NCBI RefSeq assembly: GCF_024449095.1
Contig: NZ_CP024627.1
Span: 2,356,001-2,420,000 of the forward strand
Source of the DNA: Vibrio coralliilyticus
GTDB lineage: Bacteria; Pseudomonadota; Gammaproteobacteria; Enterobacterales; Vibrionaceae
Length of the DNA: 64,000 bases
Direction of reading: 5' to 3'
Shown: positions 44,253 through 54,501 of the stretch, one piece after another
Layout of the letters: every line of letters begins with the position of its first letter
Numbering within the stretch: the first letter of the stretch is position 1
The notes under the pieces: model-generated
The model's database searches: none
What the model was told of the DNA's origin: nothing
The model's input: the letters and a program-made list of their open reading frames with translations, nothing else
Program-made: the position numbers and the translations under genes

Positions 44253-44975
44253 CTAATCCGGCATCTGCCAAGCAAATTCATCACAAATATTCTGCCATGT
44301 ATCATCAACCTTGGCGTTTATAAGGACTGTCTGATGAGTAAACGGATGCACAAACTCAAGGTTTGATGCATGCAGAAGCAAACGATGGGATTTATACACT
44401 TCTCTAAACAGCTTATTGTGTTTACCATCACCATGAGTCGTATCACCAACGATAGGATGGCGAAGATGGGCCATATGGCGTCTGAGCTGATGCTTACGCC
44501 CTGTTAGTGGCTTTAATTCCATCAAACAGTAGCGAGTCGTGGGAAACTTTCCTGCAGAGTAAGGGATCTCTGTTTTAGCCAATGGATGATAATCGGTGAT
44601 CGCCTCCTGGGCTTCCTTATCTTGGCTGGCATGCTTATCGGCTATCTTATCCAGCTCAACTTTTAAGGCATAATCTAATCGTCCCGCCTCTTCAATCCAA
44701 CCGCGCACAACGGCGTGATAGGTCTTGACCATTTCGTGGTTGGCAAACATAGGCATCACTTGCGATGCCACTTCACTCGACAGAGCAAACATCAGCACAC
44801 CAGAGGTAGGCCGATCAAGTCGATGCAGTGGAAAAACATGCTGACCAATTTGATCACGCAGTGTCTGCATCACAAACTGAGTTTCGTGTTTATCTAACCA
44901 ACTGCGGTGAACCAACATCCCGGCGGGTTTGTTGACAGCAACAAAGTACTCATCTCTAAAAACAATGTCCAACAT
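44253..44975 (-). CDS. truC: tRNA pseudouridine(65) synthase TruC
   Basis: Isomerises U65 in the acceptor/T-arm of certain tRNAs. The 240-residue RluA-family protein has NKPAGMLVHRSWLD near the N-terminus, the catalytic HRLDRPTSG (Asp in HRLDR), and LKPLTGRKHQLRRHMAHL. The ATG at 44975 overlaps the yqcC stop (TGATG) and has GAGG 9 nt upstream; a TTG 9 nt earlier is too close to that site. Homologous order yqcC-truC as in E. coli. Confidence 0.94.
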   Translation of the reverse strand: MLDIVFRDEYFVAVNKPAGMLVHRSWLDKHETQFVMQTLRDQIGQHVFPLHRLDRPTSGVLMFALSSEVASQVMPMFANHEMVKTYHAVVRGWIEEAGRLDYALKVELDKIADKHASQDKEAQEAITDYHPLAKTEIPYSAGKFPTTRYCLMELKPLTGRKHQLRRHMAHLRHPIVGDTTHGDGKHNKLFREVYKSHRLLLHASNLEFVHPFTHQTVLINAKVDDTWQNICDEFAWQMPD

Positions 44976-45289
44976 CAAGCACAAACCTCATCGATCGTTC
45001 TGAGTAAAGCAAGCAAAGGGGTATATTCTCTTCTTCCTTTCCAAGACTCTTCAAAATAAGGAGCGATAGCAAATCCCTGAGGTAACGGCACTCCCTCTTT
45101 AATCAAAACCGTCATTTTGGGTAAAAATATCCACTGTAACCATTGCTCGGGTTTTAATGTATCTACCGCAAAGGGCTGCGTGCTTTGTAGCGCCTTAGTA
45201 TCCGGCATTTGGGTTTGCCACAATGTGAGTTCTTGCATCAGAGTAGGTAACTGCTCCAAAAGTGGCACTAATTGCTGTTCTTTGGTCAT
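44975..45289 (-). CDS. yqcC: YqcC family protein (DUF446)
   Basis: 104-residue, mostly helical cytoplasmic protein of unknown function. Family features are the N-terminal LLEQLPTLMQELTLWQ, the segment LKPEQWLQWIFLPKM and the Pro-rich LPQGFAIAPYFEES. The ATG at 45289 gives MTKEQQLVP and usual length. Coupled to truC by a 1-nt overlap. Confidence 0.9.
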   Translation of the reverse strand: MTKEQQLVPLLEQLPTLMQELTLWQTQMPDTKALQSTQPFAVDTLKPEQWLQWIFLPKMTVLIKEGVPLPQGFAIAPYFEESWKGRREYTPLLALLRTIDEVCA

Positions 45290-45364
45290 AAAACTAGAGG
45301 AAAACCTTGAAATTGGGCTTAAGGGTACCATCTATAGAGGAAAGAAAGTTAGGACTATTCTGTC

Positions 45365-46402
45365 ATGGACACTATTCATACTCTCACCCAGTTACTCGTT
45401 AATAGCCAATGTCAATATCAGGTTTACGATCTCGGACGTCGTATCAAGCTTATTGACAGCCACGTTTTCGCGGATGTCGAAAAAGGCCTGCAACCCTACC
45501 CTTACCCTCTGCAGCGTAAAGCACATCTCGCGATTGCTTACTGGAACGAGCACAATCAACCGTGGATATGGTTTCTAAATTTCGAACTCGATGAACGAGG
45601 GCTTCTCAAGCAGGCAGATGTCGGCAATTTCATCAAGTATGTGGTTGAAGCTATGGGCACTCACCTTAGCCAAGAGATGAGTGAAGAGCAGCAACAAAAG
45701 CTGTCCAACAACCCATATACCTTCAAACCTGCCGAAGATAAAATGGCCGTTTTCCATAGCCAAATTAGAGCACAACTCGATTTACCATGTAGCCAATACT
45801 ATGAACATGCTCAGCACTACTTCTCGGGAGGGTTAGGCTGGGATAAATGGCAAACAGTGGGCTTACAGGGCGTGACCGATATGTGTGCACGTCTAGGGCA
45901 AGATCAAAATGGCGTGAACCTGCGCAAAGCACTGAAACACCTTCCAAGTGAGCCTCTTTACGCTTTACTGGGCGCATTGGAACATATTTCTCTACCGGAT
46001 AAGCTGGCTGAGCGTTTACAAGAATTGGCCATGGAACAAATTGAAAGCAACGATCCTGACATTTTCCTCATCGGTGCGCTGGCTCGAGCCTTATCAGGTG
46101 CTCGCCCCCAATACTCCACTACTTTACTTGAGAAAATCCTAGCCTCACCACGCTTGAGCCATCAAGAAGTTTTAATTGGTGTCGCTGGGCGGAGCTGGCA
46201 TCTCCTTTCAACACCTAAACACGCAGAGCAATTTCTCCTTCGTCTTGCTCAGACAGGTAATCAAGCACTGTTCAATCAGCTGTTTGCTGATCTCGTCATG
46301 TTACCTGAATTACGAATGGTCTTACTGCCGTTGCTGCACTCAGCACCATCGCCAGAGCTTGCCCAAGCGCTAGTTCGTCTTCAACAAGCCACGAAAGGTT
46401 AA
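45365..46402 (+). CDS. DUF3549 family protein
   Basis: 345-residue cytoplasmic protein found in Vibrio and relatives, function unknown. It begins MDTIHTLTQLLVNSQCQYQV and has conserved Trp-rich stretches (IAYWNEHNQPWIWFLNFELD) and a helical C-terminal half with LeuGln-rich repeats. It is divergent from yqcC (75 nt) and followed after 3 nt by the DUF3301 gene. Confidence 0.85.
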   Translation: MDTIHTLTQLLVNSQCQYQVYDLGRRIKLIDSHVFADVEKGLQPYPYPLQRKAHLAIAYWNEHNQPWIWFLNFELDERGLLKQADVGNFIKYVVEAMGTHLSQEMSEEQQQKLSNNPYTFKPAEDKMAVFHSQIRAQLDLPCSQYYEHAQHYFSGGLGWDKWQTVGLQGVTDMCARLGQDQNGVNLRKALKHLPSEPLYALLGALEHISLPDKLAERLQELAMEQIESNDPDIFLIGALARALSGARPQYSTTLLEKILASPRLSHQEVLIGVAGRSWHLLSTPKHAEQFLLRLAQTGNQALFNQLFADLVMLPELRMVLLPLLHSAPSPELAQALVRLQQATKG

Positions 46403-46405
46403 AAA

Positions 46406-46705
46406 ATGTTAGGTGACCTTTTCGCAATTCTGGCCCTTGCTTTCGGCTGTTTTTTGTTTTGGCAGCAACGCAGGCAAGCAGAACTCGCCAAGACTATTGC
46501 TATTAACAAATGTAAACAGTTGGATCTGCAGCTAGTCAGTGTAGCGCTCAAAGGTCACAAGCTCAAAACGCCAGATGGACGTTGGCGTTGGCATTCTGTG
46601 TATCAGTTTGAATTCTCGTCACTCGGTGACGACTGCTATCAGGGAAGGCTAATTATGCAAGGCTTTCAATTGATGAAGGTCGATCTACCACCCCATCGGA
46701 TGTGA
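46406..46705 (+). CDS. DUF3301 family protein
   Basis: 99-residue protein with one N-terminal membrane helix (LFAILALAFGCFLFW, residues about 5-19) and a small C-terminal domain with SVALKGHKL, WRWHSVYQFEFS and LIMQGFQLMKVDLPPHRM. Function unknown. Its 3' end overlaps the convergent acetyltransferase gene by 53 nt. Confidence 0.85.
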   Translation: MLGDLFAILALAFGCFLFWQQRRQAELAKTIAINKCKQLDLQLVSVALKGHKLKTPDGRWRWHSVYQFEFSSLGDDCYQGRLIMQGFQLMKVDLPPHRM

Positions 46706-47171
46706 ACACATACTCATTATATGGCCCAAACATATCTGTTTTTTGCGCACATAGCTCAAAACCTAGCTTTTCTAGAATTCGGATCGACGGTATATGGTCA
46801 GTATTCGCCGTTGCCGCCACTCTCTCTAAGTTAAGATCACGCACTACTTTGGGGAAAAAAGCCTTCAAAGCCTCACTAGCAAAGCCCTGCCCCCAATAGG
46901 CTTTATCAAATAGGTAACCAAGTTCAGGCAAAGTATCTAGATGATAGATAAACACATGACCCATGTATTCACGTGAGCGGCTATCTAACACAGCCAAAGC
47001 GTGAATGGTATGATCATGAAGCACCTTCTGGAAGAGTTGCTTAGCTGACGAAACAGTATGAGGGCCGTTCATTTCTGCTCTGTTTTTAGCGCAGCAGTTC
47101 AGCATCAGAAAGTCAGACTGCAGGGTGTCATTATATGGCACCAGTAATGTTCGGCGAGTTACGATAGTCAC
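46653..47171 (-). CDS. GNAT family N-acetyltransferase
   Basis: 172-residue RimJ/RimL-type acetyltransferase. It has ALAVLDSRSREYMGHVFIYH, the acetyl-CoA loop WGQGFASEALKAF (Q/RxxGxG/A type) and the C-terminal NTDHIPSIRILEKLGFEL. The start is a GTG at 47171 with AAGGA 6-8 nt upstream; an overlapping ATG is immediately stopped. The last 16-17 residues (after YNEYVF) are encoded inside the overlap with the DUF3301 gene and look like an added tail. Substrate unknown. Confidence 0.85.
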   Translation of the reverse strand: MTIVTRRTLLVPYNDTLQSDFLMLNCCAKNRAEMNGPHTVSSAKQLFQKVLHDHTIHALAVLDSRSREYMGHVFIYHLDTLPELGYLFDKAYWGQGFASEALKAFFPKVVRDLNLERVAATANTDHIPSIRILEKLGFELCAQKTDMFGPYNEYVFTSDGVVDRPSSIESLA

Positions 47172-47725
47172 AACATATCCTTATAGACAGCGTCCCCTTT
47201 CATGACGGGGAAATTCTTTTGTTTCTTGGTTGGAAACAAGCCGAAAAGTTATACCAACAGATAAGCTTAGTTATTGATCTAAGTTGCTATTTTTGACGTT
47301 GTTAGTGTGAGCGGTGTCTAAGGTTAAATAAATGCCTCGACATTACAGAAATCAAGGCTACTGTCTTATTTGTATCAATCCTTGAACTTTATATTCAACT
47401 CTACCACGATATGCTTCTCTTGCTCTCAGCCCCATGAATATTCATGTTCCGTATCAGCTCCATCCGACAAGTAAATAAATTATCGGATTCCAATGTGAAT
47501 ACAATCTACTACACAGCAATCCATCTGTTTTTTAATTAAGTTATTTAATATTTTTATATAAGAATCATATATATAAAATAAAAAAACACCTATTTAGTGT
47601 AAGTTTAGATGTTTTTTCCTACATGCAATGTAAGCGATCTCGCACGTTAGTACTCTGTATTTTCCATTCGCATTCAATACATCTGTTGAGTATGATTGTA
47701 TAAAGTGAGTTCACGGAGGTTTTGT
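47172..47725. other. AT-rich intergenic region
   Basis: 554 nt without a supportable gene. The part 47515-47620 is extremely AT-rich with TATATATA runs. A possible -10 (TGTATAAAG, about 47695-47704) lies just before the small gene at 47726. Nothing else recognised. Confidence 0.6.
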
Positions 47726-48016
47726 ATGCTTACTCAAGATGTTAGCCAAGAGCTTAGGGAAGTTTTAGAACAGCTCCAAAAAGAGGGAAAAGAGCCTACC
47801 GTTGCTCTCGTAAAAGCGCGCCTAAGTACTGTCGTTCCCATGCCAGCACTGATAACGACAATTAAGAGCTGGAAAAGCGCTAACCGTGTCCCGAAGGTTG
47901 AAATTGCCTCCAAAGCAAACGGTGAAGGTGATCGAATTGCGCAGCTGGAAAAACAAGTCGCAGATTTAACCAAAAGGCTAATCAAACTGGAAGCAAAAAT
48001 TGAGTCTCAGAAGTAG
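47726..48016 (+). CDS. small DNA-binding-like protein with coiled coil
   Basis: 96-residue protein, not firmly recognised. Residues 1-50 (EGKEPTVALVKARLST and PALITTIKSWKSANRVPK) resemble the helix-turn-helix of KfrA N-terminal-type DNA-binding proteins. Residues 66-96 (RIAQLEKQVADLTKRLIKLE) form a heptad coiled coil, suggesting a dimer. The ATG at 47726 has a strong GGAGG 6 nt upstream, which favours it over an ATG 30 nt earlier. Single gene with a shared terminator; function unknown. Confidence 0.75.
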   Translation: MLTQDVSQELREVLEQLQKEGKEPTVALVKARLSTVVPMPALITTIKSWKSANRVPKVEIASKANGEGDRIAQLEKQVADLTKRLIKLEAKIESQK

Positions 48017-48043
48017 TTGAAGCAAATAACAGTAGAATAAAAC

Positions 48044-48073
48044 AAAAGGCTTGGCATTGCGCCAAGCCTTTTT
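48044..48073. terminator. bidirectional terminator between the small gene and sucD
   Basis: Stem AAAAGGCTTGGC / GCCAAGCCTTTT (12 bp) with loop ATTGC and T runs both ways. It ends the sdh-suc cluster on the minus strand. Confidence 0.92.
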
Positions 48074-48091
48074 AGTCTATAACGTGCCGGA

Positions 48092-48964
48092 TTACCAGCC
48101 AGTCACTTCGCGTAGACCTTTACCGATATCAGCTAGAGACTTCACTGTCTTAACGCCTGCTGCTTCTAGAGCTGCAAACTTGTCTTCCGCTGTACCTTTA
48201 CCACCAGAGATAATAGCACCAGCGTGGCCCATACGTTTGCCTGGAGGCGCTGTAACGCCAGCGATGTAAGAAACAACAGGTTTAGTCACGTTCTCTTTGA
48301 TAAACGCCGCAGCTTCTTCTTCTGCTGTACCACCGATCTCACCGATCATTACGATAGCTTCAGTTTCTGGATCTTCTTGGAATAGCTTTAAGATATCAAT
48401 GAAGTTTGAACCTGGGATTGGGTCACCACCGATACCAACACAAGTCGACTGACCGAAGCCTTCATCTGTAGTCTGCTTAACCGCTTCATACGTTAGAGTA
48501 CCAGAGCGAGAAACAATACCTACTTTACCTTTCTTGTGGATATGACCAGGCATGATACCAATCTTACACTCATCAGGAGTGATTAGACCTGGACAGTTAG
48601 GACCGATCATGCGAACGCCAGTTTCTTCTAGCTTCACTTTCACGTCGATCATATCTGTCGTTGGGATACCTTCAGTGATGGTTACGATAAGCTCGATACC
48701 CGCATCAATCGCTTCTAGGATTGCATCTTTACAGAAAGGTGCAGGAACGTAGATAACGGTTGCAGTTGCGCCAGTTGCCTCTACTGCTTCACGTACAGTG
48801 TTGAATACAGGAAGACCTAGGTGAGTTTGACCACCTTTACCTGGAGATACGCCACCAACCATCTGTGTACCGTATGCGATAGCTTGCTCAGAGTGGAAAG
48901 TACCTTGACCACCAGTGAAACCCTGACAGATTACTTTGGTGTCTTTATTAATTAGTACAGACAT
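48092..48964 (-). CDS. sucD: succinyl-CoA synthetase alpha subunit
   Basis: Alpha subunit of the TCA-cycle enzyme that makes ATP from succinyl-CoA. The 290-residue protein has the CoA-binding N-terminus ([19 protein letters not shown]), the [10 protein letters not shown] motif, and the phosphohistidine segment [17 protein letters not shown]. Its ATG overlaps the sucC stop by 1 nt (TAATG). Confidence 0.97.
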   Translation of the reverse strand: MSVLINKDTKVICQGFTGGQGTFHSEQAIAYGTQMVGGVSPGKGGQTHLGLPVFNTVREAVEATGATATVIYVPAPFCKDAILEAIDAGIELIVTITEGIPTTDMIDVKVKLEETGVRMIGPNCPGLITPDECKIGIMPGHIHKKGKVGIVSRSGTLTYEAVKQTTDEGFGQSTCVGIGGDPIPGSNFIDILKLFQEDPETEAIVMIGEIGGTAEEEAAAFIKENVTKPVVSYIAGVTAPPGKRMGHAGAIISGGKGTAEDKFAALEAAGVKTVKSLADIGKGLREVTGW

Positions 48965-50130
48965 TATTTGCCCTCCGCAGCAGCAACAACTTTCTGAGCT
49001 GCGTCAGTTAGCGACTCAGCAGCAATGATATCAACATCAGAATTAGCAAGAACTTCGCGACCTAGGTCTGCGTTAGTCCCTTCTAGACGAACAACTACTG
49101 GTACGCTTACGCCTACCTCTTTAACGGCACCGATAATACCTTCAGCGATCATGTCACAGCGAACGATACCACCGAAGATGTTAACTAGTACTGCTTTTAC
49201 ATTGTCATCAGATAAGATGATCTTAAATGCTTCTGCTACACGTTCTTTAGTCGCGCCGCCACCTACATCTAGGAAGTTAGCTGGCTTGCCACCGTGTAGG
49301 TTTACGATATCCATCGTGCCCATTGCTAGACCCGCACCGTTAACCATACAGCCAACGTTGCCATCTAGAGCGACATAGTTCAGTTCCCACTGAGCAGCAT
49401 GTGCCTCACGCTCATCTTCTTGTGAAGGATCGTGCATTTCACGCAGCTTAGGCTGACGGTACATTGCGTTTGAATCGATGTTAATCTTGCCATCTAGACA
49501 AAGCAGGTTACCTTCACCAGTAACGACTAGTGGGTTAATTTCTAGTAGTGCTAGATCGTACTGAGCGAACATAGTGCCAAGACCCATGAAGATCTTAACG
49601 AACTGTTTGATTTGATCACCCGCTAGGCCCAGTTTGAACGCAAGTTCACGACCTTGATAAGCTTGAGGACCAACCAATGGGTCAATCGCAGCTTTGTGGA
49701 TTAGCTCCGGCGTTTCTTCCGCAACTTTCTCAATCTCAACACCGCCTTCCGTTGAAGCCATGAAAACGATCTTACGGCTTGCACGGTCAACAACCGCACC
49801 TAAGTAAAGTTCGTTAGCTATGTTAGACGCTTCTTCTACAAGGATTTTTGTAACAGGCTGACCATTTGCATCTGTTTGGTAAGTTACCAGGTTCTTACCT
49901 AGCCATTTTTGCGCAAACTCTTTTACGCCATCTTTCGTGTCATGGAGTTCAACGCCGCCCGCTTTACCGCGACCACCAGCGTGAACCTGACATTTAACAA
50001 CTTTTTTCTCTGTGCTAATGCGTCCCGCAGCTTCGAAAGCTGCTTGAGGGGTATCACACGCATAGCCTTCCGGTACAGGCAAACCGAATTCTGCAAACAG
50101 CTGTTTGGCTTGGTATTCATGCAAATTCAT
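48964..50130 (-). CDS. sucC: succinyl-CoA synthetase beta subunit
   Basis: Beta subunit with ATP-grasp fold and succinate site. The 388-residue protein begins [20 protein letters not shown] and has [28 protein letters not shown] and the [13 protein letters not shown] region. It lies 200 nt after sucB; the gap holds imperfect hairpins but no gene. Coupled to sucD. Confidence 0.97.
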   Translation of the reverse strand: MNLHEYQAKQLFAEFGLPVPEGYACDTPQAAFEAAGRISTEKKVVKCQVHAGGRGKAGGVELHDTKDGVKEFAQKWLGKNLVTYQTDANGQPVTKILVEEASNIANELYLGAVVDRASRKIVFMASTEGGVEIEKVAEETPELIHKAAIDPLVGPQAYQGRELAFKLGLAGDQIKQFVKIFMGLGTMFAQYDLALLEINPLVVTGEGNLLCLDGKINIDSNAMYRQPKLREMHDPSQEDEREAHAAQWELNYVALDGNVGCMVNGAGLAMGTMDIVNLHGGKPANFLDVGGGATKERVAEAFKIILSDDNVKAVLVNIFGGIVRCDMIAEGIIGAVKEVGVSVPVVVRLEGTNADLGREVLANSDVDIIAAESLTDAAQKVVAAAEGK

Positions 50131-50330
50131 TTTGATATTCCGTTTGTTTTCCCTTGAGGGATTATTATGTCCATGACGCTTTGGTCGAAACGACCTAACG
50201 TCTGTAGGGTCTTCTCAAATAAATCGCTAGTTATACAACTAACGCTTCATATGAAGGCTGAACGTTGAGCTTGCTCAGCCAAGAAACTTTAGGCACCAGA
50301 TTACCAAAATCAATCCGGTGCTTGAGTTAA

Positions 50331-51539
50331 TTACACGTCAAGAAGTAGACGTGCTGGATCTTCCAGTAGCTCTTTGATGGTAACCAAGAAACCAACTGAC
50401 TCACGACCATCAATCAAACGGTGATCGTAAGAAAGTGCAAGATACATCATAGGTAGAATTTCTACTTTGCCATCAACAGCCATTGGTCTCTCTTGGATCT
50501 TGTGCATGCCAAGAATAGCTGATTGCGGCGGGTTGATGATTGGCGTAGACATCAGTGAACCAAACACACCACCGTTAGTGATAGTAAAGTTACCACCCAT
50601 TAGCTCGTCTACTGTCAACTTGCCGTCACGACCTTTGATCGCTAACTCTTTGATGCCTTTTTCGATATCAGCAAAACCTAGCGTATCGCAATCCTTGAGG
50701 ACTGGGGTAACTAGACCACGAGGCGTAGAAACCGCCATGCTGATGTCGAAGTAGTTGTGGTAAACAATGTCATCGCCATCGATAGAAGCGTTGACTTCTG
50801 GGTAACGTTTTAGCGCTTCAGTTACCGCTTTTACGTAGAAAGACATGAAACCTAGACGAATGCCATGACGCTCTTCGAATTGGTCTTTGTATTGCTTACG
50901 AAGGTCCATGATTGGCTTCATATTGACTTCGTTAAACGTCGTCAGCATCGCCGTGTTGTTCTTCGCTTCTAGAAGACGGTTTGCAACTGTTTTACGTAAA
51001 CGTGTCATTGGAACACGCTTCTGGCTACGAGCCGCTGCTGGAACTTCTACTGCAGCAGGTGCATCAGCTTTAGACTCAGATTTTGCATTTGCAAGGTGCG
51101 CTTCAATATCTTCACGAGTGATACGACCGCCAACACCAGTGCCTTTCACTTGGCTCGCTTCTAGACCATGCTCAGCGAGTAAACGGCGAACTGCTGGGCT
51201 AAGTGCATCATTGCTTTCTTCTGTCAGCGATGCCTTATGACGTTTATCAGGAGAGGCTTCAGACTCTGCTGTTGTGTCTTTCGTTGGCTCTCCAGCAACC
51301 GCACCTGGCTTAAGCTTAGCGATGAGTTGCTTTGAAAGTACTGTTGCACCTTCTTCTTCGACGATGGCCTCTAAAACGCCTGCCTCTGGAGCTGGTACTT
51401 CAAGAACCACCTTATCAGTTTCAATGTCAACCAGAACTTCATCACGCTCGACCGCGTCACCTGGTTGTTTGTGCCATGTTGCGACTGTCGCGTCCGCAAC
51501 AGATTCAGGTAAATCTGGAACCAGAATTTCAATTGTCAT
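50331..51539 (-). CDS. sucB: 2-oxoglutarate dehydrogenase E2 (dihydrolipoyl succinyltransferase)
   Basis: Core E2 of the 2-oxoglutarate dehydrogenase complex. The 402-residue protein has one lipoyl domain (lipoylated Lys43 in [11 protein letters not shown]), an Ala/Ser/Glu-rich linker, a peripheral-subunit-binding domain ([20 protein letters not shown], residues about 110-145) and the catalytic domain ending with [15 protein letters not shown] (catalytic His). It follows sucA by 28 nt. Confidence 0.97.
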   Translation of the reverse strand: MTIEILVPDLPESVADATVATWHKQPGDAVERDEVLVDIETDKVVLEVPAPEAGVLEAIVEEEGATVLSKQLIAKLKPGAVAGEPTKDTTAESEASPDKRHKASLTEESNDALSPAVRRLLAEHGLEASQVKGTGVGGRITREDIEAHLANAKSESKADAPAAVEVPAAARSQKRVPMTRLRKTVANRLLEAKNNTAMLTTFNEVNMKPIMDLRKQYKDQFEERHGIRLGFMSFYVKAVTEALKRYPEVNASIDGDDIVYHNYFDISMAVSTPRGLVTPVLKDCDTLGFADIEKGIKELAIKGRDGKLTVDELMGGNFTITNGGVFGSLMSTPIINPPQSAILGMHKIQERPMAVDGKVEILPMMYLALSYDHRLIDGRESVGFLVTIKELLEDPARLLLDV

Positions 51540-51567
51540 ATCTGTTTCTTCCTTTAACTTCTAGTTC

Positions 51568-54408
51568 TTAATCTGAAGTTTTTGTATTCACGTTCTTTTC
51601 ATTAACAGTTAAGGCGTCTTCGACCAACGCTTTCTGTTGTTTCAAATGTACTGACATGTAACCGACTGCAGGTGAGGCCGATGCTGGGCGCCCAGCGTAC
51701 TTAAGATCGGCACCTGCCGGAATAGCAGCACGGAAGTTGTGTTGGCTACAGTACCAAGCGCCTTGGTTTTGAGGCTCTTCCTGACACCAGACATAATCTT
51801 CTACATTAGTGTATTGTTCGATGGCCGCTTTAACTTCATCCAATGGGAATGGGTAAAGCTGTTCAATACGAACAATCGCAACGTCTTCCTGCTCATTATT
51901 GCGACGCTGTTCCAGTAGGTCGAAGTAAACCTTACCTGAACAGAAAACAACTCGTTTCACCTTCTTAGGATCCAGTTTGTCAATCTCAGCAATCGCTGGC
52001 TGGAATGTACCTTCCGATAACTCTTCAAGCGTTGAAGTGCAAAGAGGGTGGCGAAGTAATGACTTAGGAGACATAACGATAAGAGGTCGACGCATAGGTC
52101 GCACAACCTGACGGCGAATCATGTGGTACACCTGAGCCGGAGTCGATGGCACAACAACCTGCATATTTTGTTCAGCACATAACTGAAGGTAACGTTCTAG
52201 ACGCGCAGAAGAGTGCTCTGGGCCCTGTCCTTCATAGCCATGTGGAAGAAGCATAGTCAAACCACACAAACGAGCCCACTTTTGCTCACCTGAGGAAATG
52301 AACTGGTCAATCACTACCTGAGCCCCGTTAGCAAAATCACCAAACTGAGCTTCCCAAATAGTCAAACCACTTGGTTCTGCTGTGGCATAACCATATTCGA
52401 ATGCCAGAACAGCCTCTTCAGACAATACGGAGTCGTATACTTCAAAAGGACCTTGTTTGTCATGGATGTTCGCTAAGGGAACGTAAGTGCTGGCATCAGT
52501 CTGGTTATGAAGCACGGAGTGACGATGGAAGAAAGTACCACGTCCGGAGTCCTGACCAGAAATACGAATACGTTTACCATCATCGACCAAGGTCGCATAT
52601 GCCAACGTTTCAGCCATCCCCCAGTCAATCGCTTTTTCACCCGCAACCATCGCCATACGATCGTTATAAAGCTTATTAACGCGACTTTGTAGTTTGTGGC
52701 TTTCAGGATATTGACAAACTCGCTGCCCTAGCTCCACCAATCGGCCTTTATCAAAGGTACTATCCCAATTAACATCCCAGTCATGACCTAAATACGGAGA
52801 CCAGTCTACAGAGTGCAATGCCATTGGACGCCATTCTTTAACGACCACTTCACCACGATCTAATGCATCACGGTATTCGTTAACTAACTGCGTAGCAGTA
52901 TCAATGCCAAAATCACCACGCTCAATCAATACGTCAGCATAAAGCTTACGAGGCGTTGGATGCTTTTTGATCTTCTGATACATCAAAGGCTGAGTGGCAT
53001 TTGGCTCATCCGCTTCGTTATGACCGTGGCGACGGTAACAAACCAAGTCAATGACCACATCGCTCTTGAACTCATTTCGGTAATCCAGTGCAATACGCGT
53101 AACGAAAGCCACCGCTTCAGGATCGTCTGCATTCACGTGGAAAATCGGTGCCTGTACCATTTTTGCAATATCAGTACAGTACATGGTCGAGCGAGTATCA
53201 TTCGGATTGGAAGTCGTGAAGCCTACTTGGTTGTTGACAACAATGCGCACTGTACCACCAACGCGGAACCCTCGAGATTGGGACATATTGAAGGTTTCAG
53301 CAACAACACCCTGACCTGCTACCGCTGAGTCACCATGAATCGTGATAGGTAACACCGTATTGCCTTCATTATCACCGAGGCGATCTTGTCGAGCACGGAC
53401 AGAACCAATAACAACAGGATTGACAATTTCAAGGTGTGAAGGGTTAAACGCTAGCGCAAGGTGAACATCGCCACCTGGCGTTGCAAAATCAGCAGAGAAA
53501 CCTTGGTGGTACTTAACGTCTCCCGTACCCCATGTTTCATCATGTTTACCTGCAAACTCGTCAAACAAGTCCTGAGGTTTTTTACCTAGAACATTGACCA
53601 GCATATTTAAGCGCCCACGGTGTGCCATACCAATGACCACTTCACGCATACCGTTTTTACCAGCATGGCGAATCAGTTCTTTTGTCATTGGAATAAGCGC
53701 ATCACCACCTTCAAGCGAGAAACGTTTCGCACCAGGGAATTTAGCCCCGAGGTAACGTTCCAATCCTTCAGCAGCAGTGAGCTCTTCTAAAAACTCTTGT
53801 TTTTCTTCTTTAGTAAAAGAAGGCTGACCTACAACTGACTCTAAACGTTGCTGGATCCAACGTTTTTGTTCAGTGTTTGTCATGTGCATGTATTCTGCAC
53901 CGATGGAACCACAATAGATTTTATTCAGAGACGCGTAGATATCTTTCAGCAACATGGTGTCTTGACCAATTGCAAAAGAACCTACATTGAATGATTCTTC
54001 AAAGTCGTCTTCGGTGAGATTGTGGAATGCTGGGTCTAGCTCCGCCACGGTTGGGCGTTGCCATAAACCAAGTGGGTCTAGTTCTGCAGCTTCATGACCG
54101 CGGAAGCGGTATGCGTTAATAAGTTGAAGAACTTTTACTTGCTTAGCGTCGACATCTGGATCACTAACTTGGACATTGTAATGCTTTGTTTCTTGAGCGA
54201 GTCGTCGGAAGTAGTCACGGACACGTGAATGAGGCTGTTCAGCTACCTCTTCTGAAGGCTTAGGCAAGCCATCAAACACACGTTTCCACTCCTCACTTAC
54301 CAGATCGGGATCACTTAGATACAGTTCGTAGAGATCTTCTACATAAGTTGCATTGGCGCCAGCCAAGTGTGAAGACTCGAGCCATGCCTTCATCACGCCG
54401 TTGTGCAT
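51568..54408 (-). CDS. sucA: 2-oxoglutarate dehydrogenase E1
   Basis: Thiamine-diphosphate-dependent E1 that decarboxylates 2-oxoglutarate. The 946-residue protein has the N-terminal E2-binding helix region, FRGHEAAELDPLGL, the catalytic core GMAHRGRLNMLVNVLGK and IHGDSAVAGQGVVAETFNMS, and a C-terminal domain with GQDSGRGTFFHRH. The ATG at 54408 (MHNGVMKAWLESSHL) has AAGGG upstream. Separated from sdhB by 93 nt containing a strong palindrome. Confidence 0.97.
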   Translation of the reverse strand: MHNGVMKAWLESSHLAGANATYVEDLYELYLSDPDLVSEEWKRVFDGLPKPSEEVAEQPHSRVRDYFRRLAQETKHYNVQVSDPDVDAKQVKVLQLINAYRFRGHEAAELDPLGLWQRPTVAELDPAFHNLTEDDFEESFNVGSFAIGQDTMLLKDIYASLNKIYCGSIGAEYMHMTNTEQKRWIQQRLESVVGQPSFTKEEKQEFLEELTAAEGLERYLGAKFPGAKRFSLEGGDALIPMTKELIRHAGKNGMREVVIGMAHRGRLNMLVNVLGKKPQDLFDEFAGKHDETWGTGDVKYHQGFSADFATPGGDVHLALAFNPSHLEIVNPVVIGSVRARQDRLGDNEGNTVLPITIHGDSAVAGQGVVAETFNMSQSRGFRVGGTVRIVVNNQVGFTTSNPNDTRSTMYCTDIAKMVQAPIFHVNADDPEAVAFVTRIALDYRNEFKSDVVIDLVCYRRHGHNEADEPNATQPLMYQKIKKHPTPRKLYADVLIERGDFGIDTATQLVNEYRDALDRGEVVVKEWRPMALHSVDWSPYLGHDWDVNWDSTFDKGRLVELGQRVCQYPESHKLQSRVNKLYNDRMAMVAGEKAIDWGMAETLAYATLVDDGKRIRISGQDSGRGTFFHRHSVLHNQTDASTYVPLANIHDKQGPFEVYDSVLSEEAVLAFEYGYATAEPSGLTIWEAQFGDFANGAQVVIDQFISSGEQKWARLCGLTMLLPHGYEGQGPEHSSARLERYLQLCAEQNMQVVVPSTPAQVYHMIRRQVVRPMRRPLIVMSPKSLLRHPLCTSTLEELSEGTFQPAIAEIDKLDPKKVKRVVFCSGKVYFDLLEQRRNNEQEDVAIVRIEQLYPFPLDEVKAAIEQYTNVEDYVWCQEEPQNQGAWYCSQHNFRAAIPAGADLKYAGRPASASPAVGYMSVHLKQQKALVEDALTVNEKNVNTKTSD

Positions 54409-54465
54409 ATTTTCCCTTAACCAGTAGTTTTCACGTTTGCTTCGGTCTACGCCGAGCTATTAAGA

Positions 54466-54487
54466 GCCGGCCACCAAGGTGGCCGGC
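54466..54487. promoter_or_regulatory. GC-rich palindrome between sdhB and sucA
   Basis: GCCGGCCACC-AA-GGTGGCCGGC, a perfect 10-bp dyad beginning 14 nt after the sdhB stop. No T run follows on the transcribed (minus) strand, so it is more likely an intercistronic stability or processing hairpin than a terminator. It could allow partial read-through from sdhCDAB to sucABCD. Confidence 0.6.
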
Positions 54488-54501
54488 AATTTTTTATAAA
54501 T

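Noticed and set aside
52371..53328. Plus-strand open frames inside sucA
   Set aside because: Antisense shadows of a full-length conserved gene without ribosome-binding sites.
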